DNA of 64,000 nt from NCBI GenBank assembly GCA_948567375.1, contig OX419759.1, positions 4,379,303 to 4,443,302 of the forward strand, given 5' to 3'. Source of the DNA: Lunularia cruciata. Taxonomy: Eukaryota > Streptophyta > Marchantiopsida > Lunulariales > Lunulariaceae. The notes below the pieces were generated by a model, which saw only the letters and a program-made list of their open reading frames with translations, made no database searches and had not been told where the DNA came from. This document shows positions 34,561 through 47,400 of the stretch, piece by piece (positions within the stretch are counted from its first letter, which is position 1; the number at the start of each line of letters is the position of its first letter). Made by a program: the position numbers and the translations under genes.

Positions 34561-37500
34561 ATGGCAGCGGGTACCGATATTACACACCCTGTGAGCGCTT
34601 TAGAAGGAGCTTACAAGCCCATTCCTCTGGAGTCACTCCCTGTTTGTACCGTCAAGGAGAATGGCGTTGCGGCGGATAATAATGATTCTACGTCTATGGA
34701 AAAAAATAGGAAAGATCGAGAAGGAGCAAGCAGGCCACCAAGGCCCTCCATTGCTCCAGCTTCATTCTCTGCTGTCAGGAGAAGTGTTAGCACCGCTCGC
34801 CTGACCTCAGTTTCGTCTTCATCTGATTATTTAGACATGGTACGGTTCCATCACTTGTGATGTTTACAGTAGGTTTTACATATATTTTTCTTCTTTTTTC
34901 CTTTTTTTTTTTGTGGGCTACTTGCTGTAGACAATTAGTCCCTTAGACGCACAACTTACCTGAAGTTTTCATCGTGACTAAGGAGGCGCGAAGTGCATGA
35001 CTGTCCAGTTGGATTTGTCATACTTTCCCTTGTGAGGGGTAGCGCTTATTTTGCACATTCGTTTCTTTGACGATGAGGTAATCTCATCTCTGGAAAGTTC
35101 ATCTTGTTTACATGGGGATTGGAAGCGACTTTGAGTCCTACATTCTATTCATAGTTCTCGAGACGCCATGCCTTTGCACGTCCTTTACTTGAAACTAGTG
35201 CCCTTTCGTTCGTTGCCTCATCATGTACACTTCTGCCGACCTTGCATTCTCTCGAGATCACGTCAAGATCCATGCGATCACGTGAACCGGGGTACTATCC
35301 ATCTTCTTATCATCTCTCCCCTCACCCCCCTGCATCCTTTTTGTCGTGTATCTATTCACTTCCTTCAAAGGCAGAATCACCAGTGATGATCTGAGCAGAC
35401 GATCTGCTCTCACTTTACCAGCCTAGGCAGTGGTTCATCTATGAGTCAGGAGTCGGATCAACGTTAGCCTTGCTAAGTAATTAGCAGAGGCTGCCACCTC
35501 CTTCTGCGGATTCTGAAACTTTCTATTTGCTAGGTAGTGCATCAGTGCAATTGCACCTCCGGTTAGCCGAACCCTTCCAATGCTTGTTTTGCCTTTTAGC
35601 GTTTCATTTTATCAAGGCCCTCACTTCTTTCCCTGTGGGGAGAATTGTATTTTGAACACCTAGCGCCTGGTGTCTTCTGAGCCTACAGCTTAAATTGATT
35701 GCGAGTTAGGGTACCACCGGTAGGGTACCATTTGTTTTAATGGTACCCTACCGGTGAAAATCTCAAAGGACTGACTCTACATCCATCTCTAAGACTAAAC
35801 CATTTTGTGTTGTGCATCAGCTGTACAGTTTGCATGGGTGTGTATCATACTATCCATCTGTAGATGTGCTAAATTTGACGAACTCTTCAGATAGTTTTTG
35901 TTTTACATGGATTTTATTGTAGGACGGATTTCACAAATGCCCCCTTGTACTTCCTTGGCCCGTGGTCGCTTGAAATATGAGATCTTTTCTTTTCCTCCTG
36001 TAATCTAGACCCACACCATCTGTCGCCGTGTCTATTTCTACCACCTGGATTTAGAGCGGGTTTTTAAGCTTGCGTCTGCCTTCGTGCCTTGAAAGTTGTT
36101 TGACTCATGTCAATTGTCTTTTGTCCTTAACCCAACCCTGAAATCTATTACGACTGCCCAAGTTTGAGGGACGCTTTTGGGTCACGCTGCCCGAACCTGT
36201 TTCAATGCGTTTGCCTGCACACGGTTGCATGCAAAACTGCATGGAACCAGTCCTAGTTACTCTTTTAGCATGGGATAAGAGCACATATTTGCGCCCGGTG
36301 CTGGCATCGTTGGCCTATTTTCCAGCAAGCTTTACCTTGGGAAATAATATTCTTGGAGTATTAGGTCTTCCCAAGTATTGGGAATTTGGTCTTTGAACTC
36401 AAGGCTGATTGGATCTCATAATAGGAATATATGGTTGTGCTGCTAGAGAGGTCTGGATAAATGAGCGCTCTTTCATTGGAGTGAAATGGTCAAGTTCAAG
36501 CGTCGATCGTCCCGGTTTCTGCCTGACATTTGGGGTGTGCTATGGTGTTTGAAGTCGATTCTGTGTCGAGGACATTTATTGCTGGATTTTGGAAGGTCCG
36601 CACGTTTGTCACACCCGGTAATTTATAAATACAAAGAACGTTTCCGGACACACATGGTATTCTTGTATATCGTGCGAAAGATATACTTTTTCATCAGCTG
36701 ACCGGCCGTAGGTGTACAAGTGCCGCAGGCAGTGCAGCTGGTGGGAAACCCCTGTGGTTTCGTTTGCTCGTGCTGAATTGGTTGTTTCTTCTTTCTGTCA
36801 ATTAGCCGAGTTCTGTAGTCCACGAGTTCACTGTGAAGACTGGTTTTCCTCTTCGCCTTCTTCCAAACATCAGACAAATAAATTGACCTACAAGTTGTGA
36901 ATCTTCCTTTTTCAATCCAGTATATCCTGTTCTGACCGCACCGCTATTTATGTACACAGGACGAATCGGAAACAAGCGAGCGACTTCCCCTCGAGGATAT
37001 AGACAGATCTGCAGTGGAATATATGCCCATGATAAGGTCGGGAGGATGGATGGATCAAGGAACCAGGCAAGCCATGGAAGACACACATCTACGGATAGAT
37101 AACCTAGTCAACTGGCAAGCTGGATCTTCCTACAGGAATGAGGGTCCCCTCAGCACACGGGAAGGTCCCGGTTCCTTTTATGGGGTAAGATTTCGACAGC
37201 GTTTTGTCTTACGGATTAAGCTGTTTTTCTTACCCTCTGGAATATACGGCAATGAAGAACGGCGGGACCAGCAGACTAATTCTAGGATCTGTCAGGCTTT
37301 TCTCACAATTGACTTCGCTCGCAGGTTTTTGATGGGCATGGAGGGAAAGAGGCAGCTAACTATGTGAAAGATAATTTGCTTATCAACTTTCTGGAGGATG
37401 TTGCATTTCCGAGGTCTCTTGGTGACGCAGTGAGAAATGCATTTCATAAGACAGATCTTGCTTTGGAGCAAGAATGTTCTCGGAGTCAGGAGTGGTCATC

Positions 37501-38561
37501 TGGTACTACTGCGCTCACCGCTGTCGTGTTTGGAAGGTATTAAACACTACCCCTCCTTTTTTCCTTCACGTTATCCATCATGTGGTTTGGAAGGTTTGTA
37601 AAGAGTTACGTGGTTTTTAGTTCCACAGGCGATTGGTACGCACCGGCGTGAATTCCTTTTTTGTGTAAAATGTAAGAGCTAAAAGGTGATATATGGGTAC
37701 TTGATGAGGGTTTAGATTATTGCGTAAATCAATGCACCGTTTGGGAGTTGGAAGCCGTGGCTATTGCAAAACTAGGCGATACTTTGGGAATATTAGCGAG
37801 TGTATGCTTGGTCTGTTGATGTCTGCTCTACCTACGTGCCGTTGTGTTTTTGGTCGTTACATTGACAGCATGTAGTTCATTGTTATAGACGTCTGATTGT
37901 CGGCGTATTTATACTTGATTATTCGTCCACCGAAAATCCGAAATTGATTGCATTTCTTTTGTTCAGAAACTTGCTTGTAGCAAACGCTGGCGATTGTCGT
38001 GCTGTTCTCTCGAAACGTGGGAAGGCCGTTCAGATGTCCAGAGATCACAAACCCAATTGCGCAGTGGAAAGGAGTCGCATTGAGTCAGTTGGAGGATATG
38101 TTGACGACGGCTATCTAAATGGGCAGCTGGCAGTTGCCAGAGCCCTTGGAGACTGGCACATGGCGGGCCTGAAAGAACTTCGCATTGGAGGAGGTCCTGG
38201 GGGTTCCGGTTCCGTTGGTCCTCTGAGTGGAGAACCGGAGTTACAGCAAGCTGTGTTGACAGATGAAGACGAATTTCTGATTATAGGATGTGACGGATTG
38301 TGGGACGTGTTTACCAGTCAAAATGCCATAGACTTTGCACGGAAACAACTGCAGGCGCACAACGATCCTGAGCGGTGTTCCAGAGAACTGGTAGCTGAGG
38401 CTCTTGGACGCCATACTTCTGATAACTTGACGGTTGTGACTGTCTGCTTCCAACCAGAACCTCCACCTAAGCTCGCAAAATGGGTTCCAAGATTCAAGAG
38501 GAGTATATCAGCTGAAGGCTTACGCAACCTGCAGGGTCATCTGAATGACTCTGCTTCCTGA
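34561..38561 (+). CDS. PP2C-type protein phosphatase, DBP1/PP2C22 type, 4 exons, 436 aa
   Basis: This is a Mn2+/Mg2+-dependent Ser/Thr phosphatase. Exons are 34561-34839, 36960-37184, 37325-37536 and 37967-38561; they sum to 437 codons in frame. The PP2C motifs are complete: RQAMEDTH (metal Asp 134), FYGVFDGHGG (Asp171), [43 protein letters not shown] (Asp348) and DNLTVVTV (Asp391). The tail [15 protein letters not shown] is the mark of the plant group containing DBP1/PP2C22/PP2C27, as I remember those sequences. The first 90 residues are Ser/Pro-rich and poorly conserved. A Gly-rich insert ([11 protein letters not shown], about 313-323) precedes the SGEPEL segment. Intron 1 is 2.1 kb. The leader has upstream ATGs, one overlapping the start. 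A candidate AATAAA signal is at 39451. Confidence 0.93.
35715..35756. repeat. Perfect 18-bp stem hairpin in PP2C intron 1
   Basis: Stem CACCGGTAGGGTACCATT, loop of six bases (35733-35738), then the exact reverse complement. The stem contains ACCGGT and GGTACC palindromes. It lies deep in the 2.1-kb first intron, away from the splice sites. Confidence 0.75.
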
Positions 38562-41240
38562 TGTTGCAGTGCTGTGGCAGTCTCAACCTTCACTTTTCCT
38601 GGTTGACCTGTCATACGAGCTAGAATCTGAACAGGTGGTGTACAATACTGTAGTGGGTGAGGAGAGGGGATAGACCATTGGGTGGTGACATCAGTATGCA
38701 GTGCCGCAATCCGTGTTTGCATGGCTAGGGTTCACATGAACAGGATTGACTCTGAAACCTTGGGGACAGGGGCATTCTTCTTGAAACTTACAAATGAGGC
38801 GTGTATATTCAGGCTTTATTATGTATTATAATTGAGTCAAAGACTCTGATTATTTCGGAATAAGGGAGGTGAATCCAAGCACCACTTGAGGGGGCAGTGT
38901 GAACTATACCATCCGTCTATCAAAGCAGTGTGGAGGTTCTGGAGTATGATTCAAATTTCGCTAGTAAATGCTTCCATGGTTGGAGATGACAAGGGTCACG
39001 TTTGCTGCCTTTTCAGTCGGTAACCTTGGAGGAGCTTGACCACACAGCCAAGCGCGCATGGAAGGGTTCGACGCGCTGGAGATAAGCGTTTGAAAGTGCT
39101 TGCTATGGAGCACGAAGCGACAACGATAATGATGAAAAGAGAATCTAGTTTAGGAGATGAAGGTGTGATGCCATCTGCTGTATGGGGTGGGTTGAAAGGT
39201 ATTGTAGAGTCAATTGTTGGTTCCCTCAATGCTGGCCTGCCAGTGTCACACTCCAGTTTTGCTAATTGCAGTGGGGGTATTGCCCCTTGCCCCTTTTTAC
39301 TCAAATGAGGCAAGTAATGTGTAGGTTTAAGTAGAGGGGATATTGCTGTGCAATAAGAGCTCTGCATCTCCAGTCCACTAGGGATTGGAAGTGCTCGCTT
39401 CAAATATGGCTCTTCCATTGAAGCTCATTTGTAAGGTTTCTGTTTAGATTAATAAAACAATCTTGTTCTCAGTGAATGCTCTCGCTCTTCAAGGTCAGTA
39501 TTGAGCGGTTCAGGATATTTGAGTTGTCAGGCCATTGGTGAAAGTTGCTGACACGTCAACCATCGAACGAGCTCAAGGACCGTTAGAAGCGCTCATGTAA
39601 GTCAAGTTTACTTGCATCATCTCTTTCACCTTTCTCCATAGTTAAAGCGTTCTAGTCCGGATTATCTCACTCGATGCCAGTCATAGAGGACGGAGATGGG
39701 TTACGTTGCAATGGCCATATGGAGTAAGCTTATTGTTCTCCCCGTCTCAAGAGGAGTGAGCGGGCGTCCTTAAGGAGCAACAGCTTAGTTCGATCTATCT
39801 TTACTGACGTCTCTAAATTGAGAAATGAAACTGATTTGCTCACACCTTCTCTGTTTTTGTTGAAGGTTCTCTGGAGCTCCACTAAACAATACTGCGGGAA
39901 GTAATACTTTGCTAACGTACAATGTTTATCATCTCAAATCCACGATCTGCCGTCCCTGCGGATTCCTCTGTCTTCCTTTCCATGTCGGATTGATTTAAGG
40001 TCGAACAATTGGAGGGCCGCTTCGATAAAAACTCCTGCTGGAGGCCATATGTGAGTCCTTACATGGACAGAAGCGCATGGTGAGGGGATAAAACTAGTGG
40101 AATGTAGCTAAACTTTCCAATTTAGAAGTTTCCTAAGGAGCATGAAGCTGATATTTGGAACAGAATTCCCGACCGCATTGGAAGCCAAGGGTTTAATAGA
40201 GCACGTTTAAACTCAGCAAGACCAAGGGTATACAAACAGTTAGAACAGAGTGTCCTTCGAAAGCAGTAGTCTTCACCGTACTGAATTGTGGAGCATGAAG
40301 TCCACATCGCAATATCTATGCCGTTAAAAATCCATTTTCGCATCCGTCAATACCAAGGCAATAAAGAAAGTGTCAACCGATGGCGAAATACACTTGGTGT
40401 GCAGTGTTAATTCGATTGAAAATATTGCAGTTTGCAATCAGACAAGAAAGTCGCCTACTGGGTTACTTCTTAAGAGTGGCGAAAGCATTCAACCTCTTTT
40501 TTGCGACGAGCAGCTCCACTGTTCTAAATTGCTTCAATATACCAGACAGAACCATAACAAAATCCGAGAACACCATGCAAGGGTGACTAGTTTAAGGAAC
40601 CATTAAACCGCTAGAAAAACCGCAGAACAAGAGATTATCATAAAACGATAAGTAGTAGGCGGGTTCCCGTAACTGGATGCTTGGGCGAATAACATCAATG
40701 GTTAAAACCATTTTGGAAGCAGAAAATAGTGTAGAAACATTTCAGAATCCGAGAATATCAAATAAGAATAATTTGAGTCAAGGTCCAATACGCGGAATCT
40801 ATATGCCAAACGGTTAAAACCGTTTTAGTGTCCAAGAATACCATACAAGAATAATCAATAGGAGAGTCCAGTAAGCTGGATTTCATGCTAACTAAGAATG
40901 CAAAGCTGAATTTCATGCTAACCCAAATCTATTAGGTATTTGTAAGAGTATGGATCCTAATCAACAAGGTAATGATAAAAATCCTAACATTTTTGGTCCG
41001 TAAGGCTATGCAGATTTGAAGAATCATATAAAGGCCTTGGTAGATGGATATAGCATTCAAGAGAGATAATTCAAGCCAAATAATATACTATAGGAGGAGA
41101 CAAGAAATATAAGGTAATGAGGAGTGCAAAAAAAAGGTGCAAATGGTCTTACCATCCTTCATGTGTCGCCTTTTCCGCTTTTTCAAAAAAGAGAAGAAAG
41201 AGTAGAGTCTCTCCAAAAAAGTGCAAAGCTCCGTACCAAA
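38562..41240. other. PP2C 3' flank and repeat-like DNA
   Basis: The region after the PP2C stop to about 39460 is probably 3' UTR; AATAAA occurs at 39451-39456. The overlapping ORFs at 39036-39308 (plus) and 38996-39418 (minus) show no domain. From about 40320 to 40920, diverged direct repeats are visible: GGTTAAAACC.TTTT near 40700 and 40815, and AATCCGAGAA or CCAAGAATACC blocks near 40560, 40746 and 40830. No gene is recognised. Confidence 0.45.
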
Positions 41241-41257
41241 GAAAATGATCCTTCTCG

Positions 41258-41490
41258 ACCAAATCTAGCAATTATTTTATCTAGTAAATAGGTTAGTGTA
41301 AAAAGTATAAGACAAGTACTCTAAAGTTAACCAAATGTAGTAATTATTTTATCTAGTAAATAAATTAGTGCAAAAAGGTATACGATAGTACTCCAGAGTC
41401 AACCAACTATAGTAATTATTTTATCTAGTATCTAGTACAAAAAGGTTAGTGCAAAAAGGTATAAGATAAGTACTCTAAAGGTGTAGAAAG
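41258..41490. repeat. Tandem repeat, three copies of about 72 bp
   Basis: Copies begin at 41258, 41330 and 41402 with ACCAA.T.TAG.AATTATTTTATCTAGTA and continue to GTACTC.A.AG. The first two are exactly 72 bp. The third carries a small internal duplication (TCTAGTACAAAAAGG). Divergence among copies is about 10-15%. Confidence 0.8.
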
Positions 41491-44400
41491 GTTAAATTTA
41501 TTATGCATATATGCATTGTTACACAACATACATTGTCGTTGTAAACATCATACATTATAGAAACATAACTATTATAAAACATCCCATATGGATTTGAAAG
41601 TGCTAGAATAATAAGTTGTTCATAAATTCAGCTTGGCTAAAACACTCAACATTCAATTCAATATATATTGTTTATAGTATATTGAACAACAAGCGCTGCT
41701 TATATTGTCAAGCCACATCCACTCTAGCTAAGAGATTCCAAGTGATGCTCATTGGCACTTGTCAACCATAACCAAGAGCTTGAAGACTCAACATCAAAGA
41801 AGTGAGCTTTTTGGAGCTACACTTTGAAAGTATGCCTCCTAAAATGACCTAGAACTCCAACCTCCAACCCTAATAACACCTCAAATGGTCCACCTGACGT
41901 TGCAAATGGGAACTCTAATATGTAATCATTAACCTTAACATGAAATTTGGCAATCACTAATTAGTCTTCGGACAACTACTGGTATAACTATGATGGCCAA
42001 GACTAATGCTCCAATGCCTGAGCAAAGTAGCTTCAATAATACAAATGTCGTGACAAAGTGTACCCAATATAAAAGAAGCTCTAGTAGTTGTTGCATAATG
42101 ATGTAAATCCAATGCTTTGAAACACTATACTATAGATTCAAATTCTCATTCAAAACTATTATATCAAAAATATTTTGAATGTGGCATAAAAAACTATTGC
42201 AATCTTTCTTCTTTGCAATAGATTTTATACCATCTCCAAAAGATACTAGTAAAATGATCAGTAAAAACAAAAATTTCTACGGTGACACGAGAATAAAAGT
42301 ATCTAAGGCTAGTGGTCAATGTATAATAGTCAATTTTGCAATTGGTACCATGGTTATTACTATCCTTGCTTGTGTGGATATTATTGCAAAGACTTTGCTT
42401 GGAAAAGATTTGCAACTACCGCACTAAGTAAAGTAATATGGAGATTCTTATTTATGGAATTCATAATATCTACTCTTATATTCCAAGGACATAGATTGAG
42501 CAATTCCAATCACGACTCAATCTAAACTTACATTTTAGATCATATGATCTAGGTTATTGTGTCCTTAATAATATTATGGATCTCTTTTACTCTATATATA
42601 TAATTTATGTGGCATTTGGGGATCCAATAGTCCAAGAGCAACATCGGATGTAGTGCGTCCAAACATAATTGAAGTATTATAGTGAACTCTTAAAAAGAAC
42701 CAGAAAAATCAATAATCAATAATGTAGAAATGAAAAACCAAGTTCTAGATCTCTCACTCTACAAATCAAAATCTTAGACCTAAGAGCATCTACACTGCAC
42801 CACGGAAAATCAGCAAGCAAATCTCTCAAAATAATGCTTAAATATGGTTCCGGGCCAAATATTTTCTGCACTCGCTATATTTCACCCACCGCCTAACTCA
42901 ATATTCAACATTGCAAATCAAATTGGTTCTTAACATTACTTGACCACAAAATTGTTATTGCTATCGCAAAGTGGTGATGCAATGGGCAATGATTTGATTA
43001 AAGACTAATGATTGAAATGGACAAAGATGAGCAAAGCAACACAATGTACCATTGGTGGTTTCGATTCACCTCCAAAGATTTTTGCACACCAATAATATAA
43101 CAATAAATATATTTTTCCGGGCCGGTTTCACCCTAACATATTTTATAAATATGATGGACTCAATGTGTCAGGCCTGGCAAAATATTTAGCGATGCATGAT
43201 CTATGGTGTGAGATAAAAAATATCAAATCTACTACAAAATAATGTTGCGGGGCGATTTTCCATGGCACGGTGCATATGATAATACATACATTCACTAAGA
43301 TTTACCTAAATATGCTTAGAGTTTAAGTAGAAGAAATTGATGCATATGATAATATATACACTCACTAAGATTTACCTAAATATGCTTAGAGTTTAAGGAG
43401 AAGAAGTTGATGAGCAGGGAAAGTAACAAATTTTGAGCAAACCAAGGTATGATTAAACATTGAAGATTTTTCAATGTACAAACACGTAACAAGTATAAGA
43501 AGAAAGGAGTGATCATGTTAAAAGAACTTATTCCTCTAAAAGTAAACACTAATGCTCATAAGTCCAAAATAATTAAAGGTGTCATAGCCTTATGTTGGGT
43601 GTAGCTACATCCTCCTAAGACTAAAGTGTAACCTACACCTACATTACTCAATTAAAAGCTGCAAGAGTATATTTAAGTGTTAAGGTGTGACATATTATAT
43701 TATCAATCATTCTCTTTTTTACCTTTATGTACATTCTTAACCTTCATGCACATAATTGAGATTGTTGATTTGGATCTTGTTATGGTCAAACTAAACATTA
43801 TGCTACCAAGTATCAAAATATTTGAGAATTGTAGTATCTCCTACTTTTCATTGGTGTTAGTCCTTTGTGACCTTGTACAATCAGTTCATCTTTTTAATTC
43901 CAAGGCTTGTTAATATGCAATTTGATGTTACTTCTTTCCTTCCTATATTGATTAGATATGTATAAACATTGAACACTCTACATCAACACCATAATTACAT
44001 TGTCATTTAAATAATCTTGTCTAATTTTCTCTCTTACAAACAAAACATATAAAATCTTTGTATTATTGGTTTTATTATGAGTATTTCTTTTTTTAGAGCA
44101 TCTTGAACACAATGAGTGATGAATGCTCTATTTCACTCATATCAATACTCAGAATATGTATATTATTGAATACTTTGATATATATTCATGGATTATTAGT
44201 AGGTGTTAAAAATTCATAAGGATACATCAAGAGAATCTATTACAGTAAAATTGATAATCAAACATTGTTTCACTGCATCCTATTGTTAAGAGTCCAACAA
44301 TCTTTCCTAATCTTAAAATCACATTAGAGACCGCCGAGCAAGAATGATTCAAATAGTACGTAAAACTCAAAAGCACTAAAACAAGTAAATCTCCATGGTT

Positions 44401-44781
44401 CCCAATCCTTTTTACTTTCTACAAAAAACATTGTTTAATTTTCTCTATTGGATGAGCTTACACTTATGTCTTATTGTACATCATTGTGGGAATAAACTTT
44501 GTATGATGAAATTGTACAAAGTTTCTATTCCTTTGTTTGATATTAGTAGAACATGTTGCTTCCAATTTTTGCCCCTTTACATTAAAGTACCTACACTAAT
44601 AAATAAATCAATCAATCAATAGTTTTTTGGCCCAAATTACTCTACCCAAACTAAAAATATCAACACATATATGGTCTCTAGGCGGCTTCCATAACAAGTC
44701 CTATGGACTTCAAGGCGTGGCTTATACCTTCATATGGAGCTGCCGTAACTTGGGCTCATCATGCTATACTCGCAGAAGTGG
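41491..44781. other. AT-rich non-coding region
   Basis: No gene is supported. Short ORFs (60-80 codons) are what AT-rich DNA gives by chance. GC-richer islets near 42790-43260 contain an inverted pair of motifs (CACCACGGAAAATC near 42796 and GATTTTCCATGGCACGGTG near 43253), possibly the ends of a small old repeat. At 44688-44825 a plus-strand reading gives a coding-like stretch (MDFKAWLIPSYGAAV, then TWAHHAILAEVAEG), perhaps a captured gene fragment. Confidence 0.45.
43271..43410. repeat. Tandem duplication of a 70-bp unit
   Basis: Two adjacent copies begin TGCATATGATAATA at 43271 and 43341 and differ at only a few bases. The break between copies is exact at TTGA|TGCATATG. A recent local duplication in non-coding AT-rich DNA. 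Confidence 0.85.
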
Positions 44782-45538
44782 CAGAAGGCCACTTGACATG
44801 GCTCAGTGATGTCTGGCAGTTTTGACATACAATAGCCTTTTAAATATTGACGGAAAGAGTATCTTTAGGTGTCCATGGGAGACCACAAGTCCGGCAATTA
44901 ACTTAGACGTCCGTCACATATATAAATATACTTACGTCACTTTGTATTATTGATTGGTGCTAACAGGTAACGAGTTTTCCAACTAGAGTTTCACAAATAA
45001 AGAATTTGGGACTTGTAAATATCAATATAACTTTTTGATTCTCGGCTACGTTTTGAATAGAAAAAGATTCATTGGATTCAGTTATTAGTCCTCTCTCATA
45101 TTAAGATGAATTTTTATAATTTCATGGTTTTTTGGCTAATGGAAATCCAAAATAGAATCACGTAAAAGTAAAAGTGTCTCACATTCCTGACTTGCGGAGA
45201 TTATAAAAATTCATCTTAATATGAGAGAGGACTAATAACTGAATCCAATGAATCTTTTTCTATTCAAAACGTAGCCGAGAATCAAAAAGTTATATTGATA
45301 TTTACAAGTCCCAAATTCTTTATTTGTGAAACTCTAGTTGGAAAACTCGTTACCTGTTAGCACCAATCAATAATACAAAGTGACGTAAGTATATTTATAT
45401 ATGTGACGGACGTCTAAGTTAATTGCCGGACTTGTGGTCTCCCATGGACACCTAAAGATACTCTTTCCGTCAATATTTAAAAGGCTATTGTATGTCAAAA
45501 CTGCCAGACATCACTGAGCCATGTCAAGTGGCCTTCTG
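44782..45538. repeat. Perfect 339-bp inverted repeat with 79-bp spacer
   Basis: The arms 44782-45120 and 45200-45538 were compared base by base and are exact reverse complements with no mismatch or gap. The spacer is 45121-45199. The arms contain TATATAAATA and TGACGTAAG/ACGTCAC motifs. No target-site duplication is visible at the outer ends. A transcript across it would fold into a 339-bp perfect duplex. Absence of any divergence means either a very recent inverted duplication, gene conversion between arms, or a fold-back assembly artefact. Confidence 0.95.
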
Positions 45539-47400
45539 TCAATAATTTTTCCAATCTAATTTTGACACCCAAGAATAATAAAAACATTCAATCTATTTTT
45601 GAAACCCAAGAATAATAAATATATTCTTGGATGTTGAAATTTATAATTACCTCTATATGTAGATTTATTGCTATAATAGAATATAAATGATACAATATCA
45701 TCAACCAGTTTTAGTAATAACTAAAAATACCACTAAGTCCATCACTTTAATAACAAGTTCATGCCAAACATATGCACTAAAAGTTGTCCAAGGATAAACT
45801 TAGCCCCAAATTGATTCAAATATAGAAAACCATTTAGGAAATGAAATTGATAACATAGAACAATCCTTGATTGCTTATTCTACTTCATCTCCTTAGCTCT
45901 CCTTTTGAAGTTCAACTCAAATACTAAAGTTTCAATTTCACAATATACTTACTCTATACTATATCTCTTTCACTTTACTCAATATGGATTACAAACATCT
46001 ATTGCACTTCACTTTATATCAAGTCTCAAGTAGATGTCTTATTCTCACGGAAAAGAAATGTTTCATTATAATAATTAAAATTTAATTATATGGAAAGATT
46101 ACTTCAAAATGAGTCCCAAATATAAGGTTTTCGTAAGAGGCTTTTTGTATAATAAGATCCTATCAATATGGACAATCAACCTCTCTTACGATCAAAACCT
46201 CTTATATGATATGCAAAAGAAACATGACTAATACATTAGTTAAAGGTTTCACTCACAAGTCTCCACTAACTTAGCTTAACTTTGTTCATAAGTTACTCTT
46301 CATTCAAAAGTTCTATTTGATTTTCCTTTGCAATGTATACTTATTTATAGTTTACACAATAGATTTTATAGGTTATAGATATGAATTATTTTGAATATTT
46401 GGAAATATCACATTTTCATCATTATAAGAATATTATATAGATAAATATAATTATTTAATATTTTAAGCTCTAATTAATTAATTAATTAATTATATTTGAA
46501 AATTTACAGCTTGATAAAATTATAAGATAAATACTCAATGATTATAATCAATTCAGTAAGACTTGTATCATGAGAAGTGTATTCTTATTTTTTATTATAT
46601 TAGGTACAGTATAATATAGGTATGATATTATACATTGCCTGGTTAATATAATTATATATAGGTAATAAATATAGTTTTTCATAATTTTGATATTAAAAAT
46701 ATACAGAAAATAATAAATACCTTTTCTGTTCTAAGTATACACTCTAAAGCACTTTATCCTTTCTAATTTCTAGAGAAGATTCCATGATTATTACTATGCT
46801 CTATACGATTAAGTAAAATTGATAATTACATTTATAAGTTTTAAAAGTATATACAAAATTTCTAATCATAAAGGTATTCTTCAGATCCTAGATTTACCCT
46901 TAGATGATACTTTTTGTAGAATCCATCCATATCCAGACCATCTCCTCGAGACAGATAACTCTTTCATATTATATGCAAAACATTAATAATGATGAGAAAA
47001 TATCCTTTTTTATTATAAAAGTTAAAGGAAAAAAACTATTTTAAATATTAAAAAACAAAGAGAAATAATTTTATACTAGGGTATCATAACTTTTCATATA
47101 TACTCATTTCAGATGCGTCGCTCTAAGCTTGAAGCATTCAAACAATTCTAGTACTTTAATCAAACAATAGTTTGTCACCATGAAGTGGTTTATTAATATT
47201 CAGATTAAATACGAATAAAATTAGAAAACGGATTATAATTTTTATAATCTGTCGTATTAATTGATTAATTAATTTAGTTTCATATATCAATTTTTATTTT
47301 ATTCATAAAGTTTTATTTTAAATATATAATTAACTATAAAATTAATTATATGGACTATATTCAGCTGAAATCACTTAGGTCATTCATCACAACTCAGACA
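45539..47400. other. AT-rich non-coding region
   Basis: Very AT-rich DNA with an (AATT)n stretch near 46475-46492. No ORF above 60 codons occurs here and no repeat family is recognised. Confidence 0.55.

Noticed and set aside
38996-39418. Overlapping ORFs on both strands after PP2C
   Set aside because: The position fits the PP2C 3' UTR (AATAAA at 39451) and neither strand shows a domain.
41258-41490. Considered as a CRISPR-like array
   Set aside because: Contiguous tandem copies with no unique spacers, in a plant nuclear genome.
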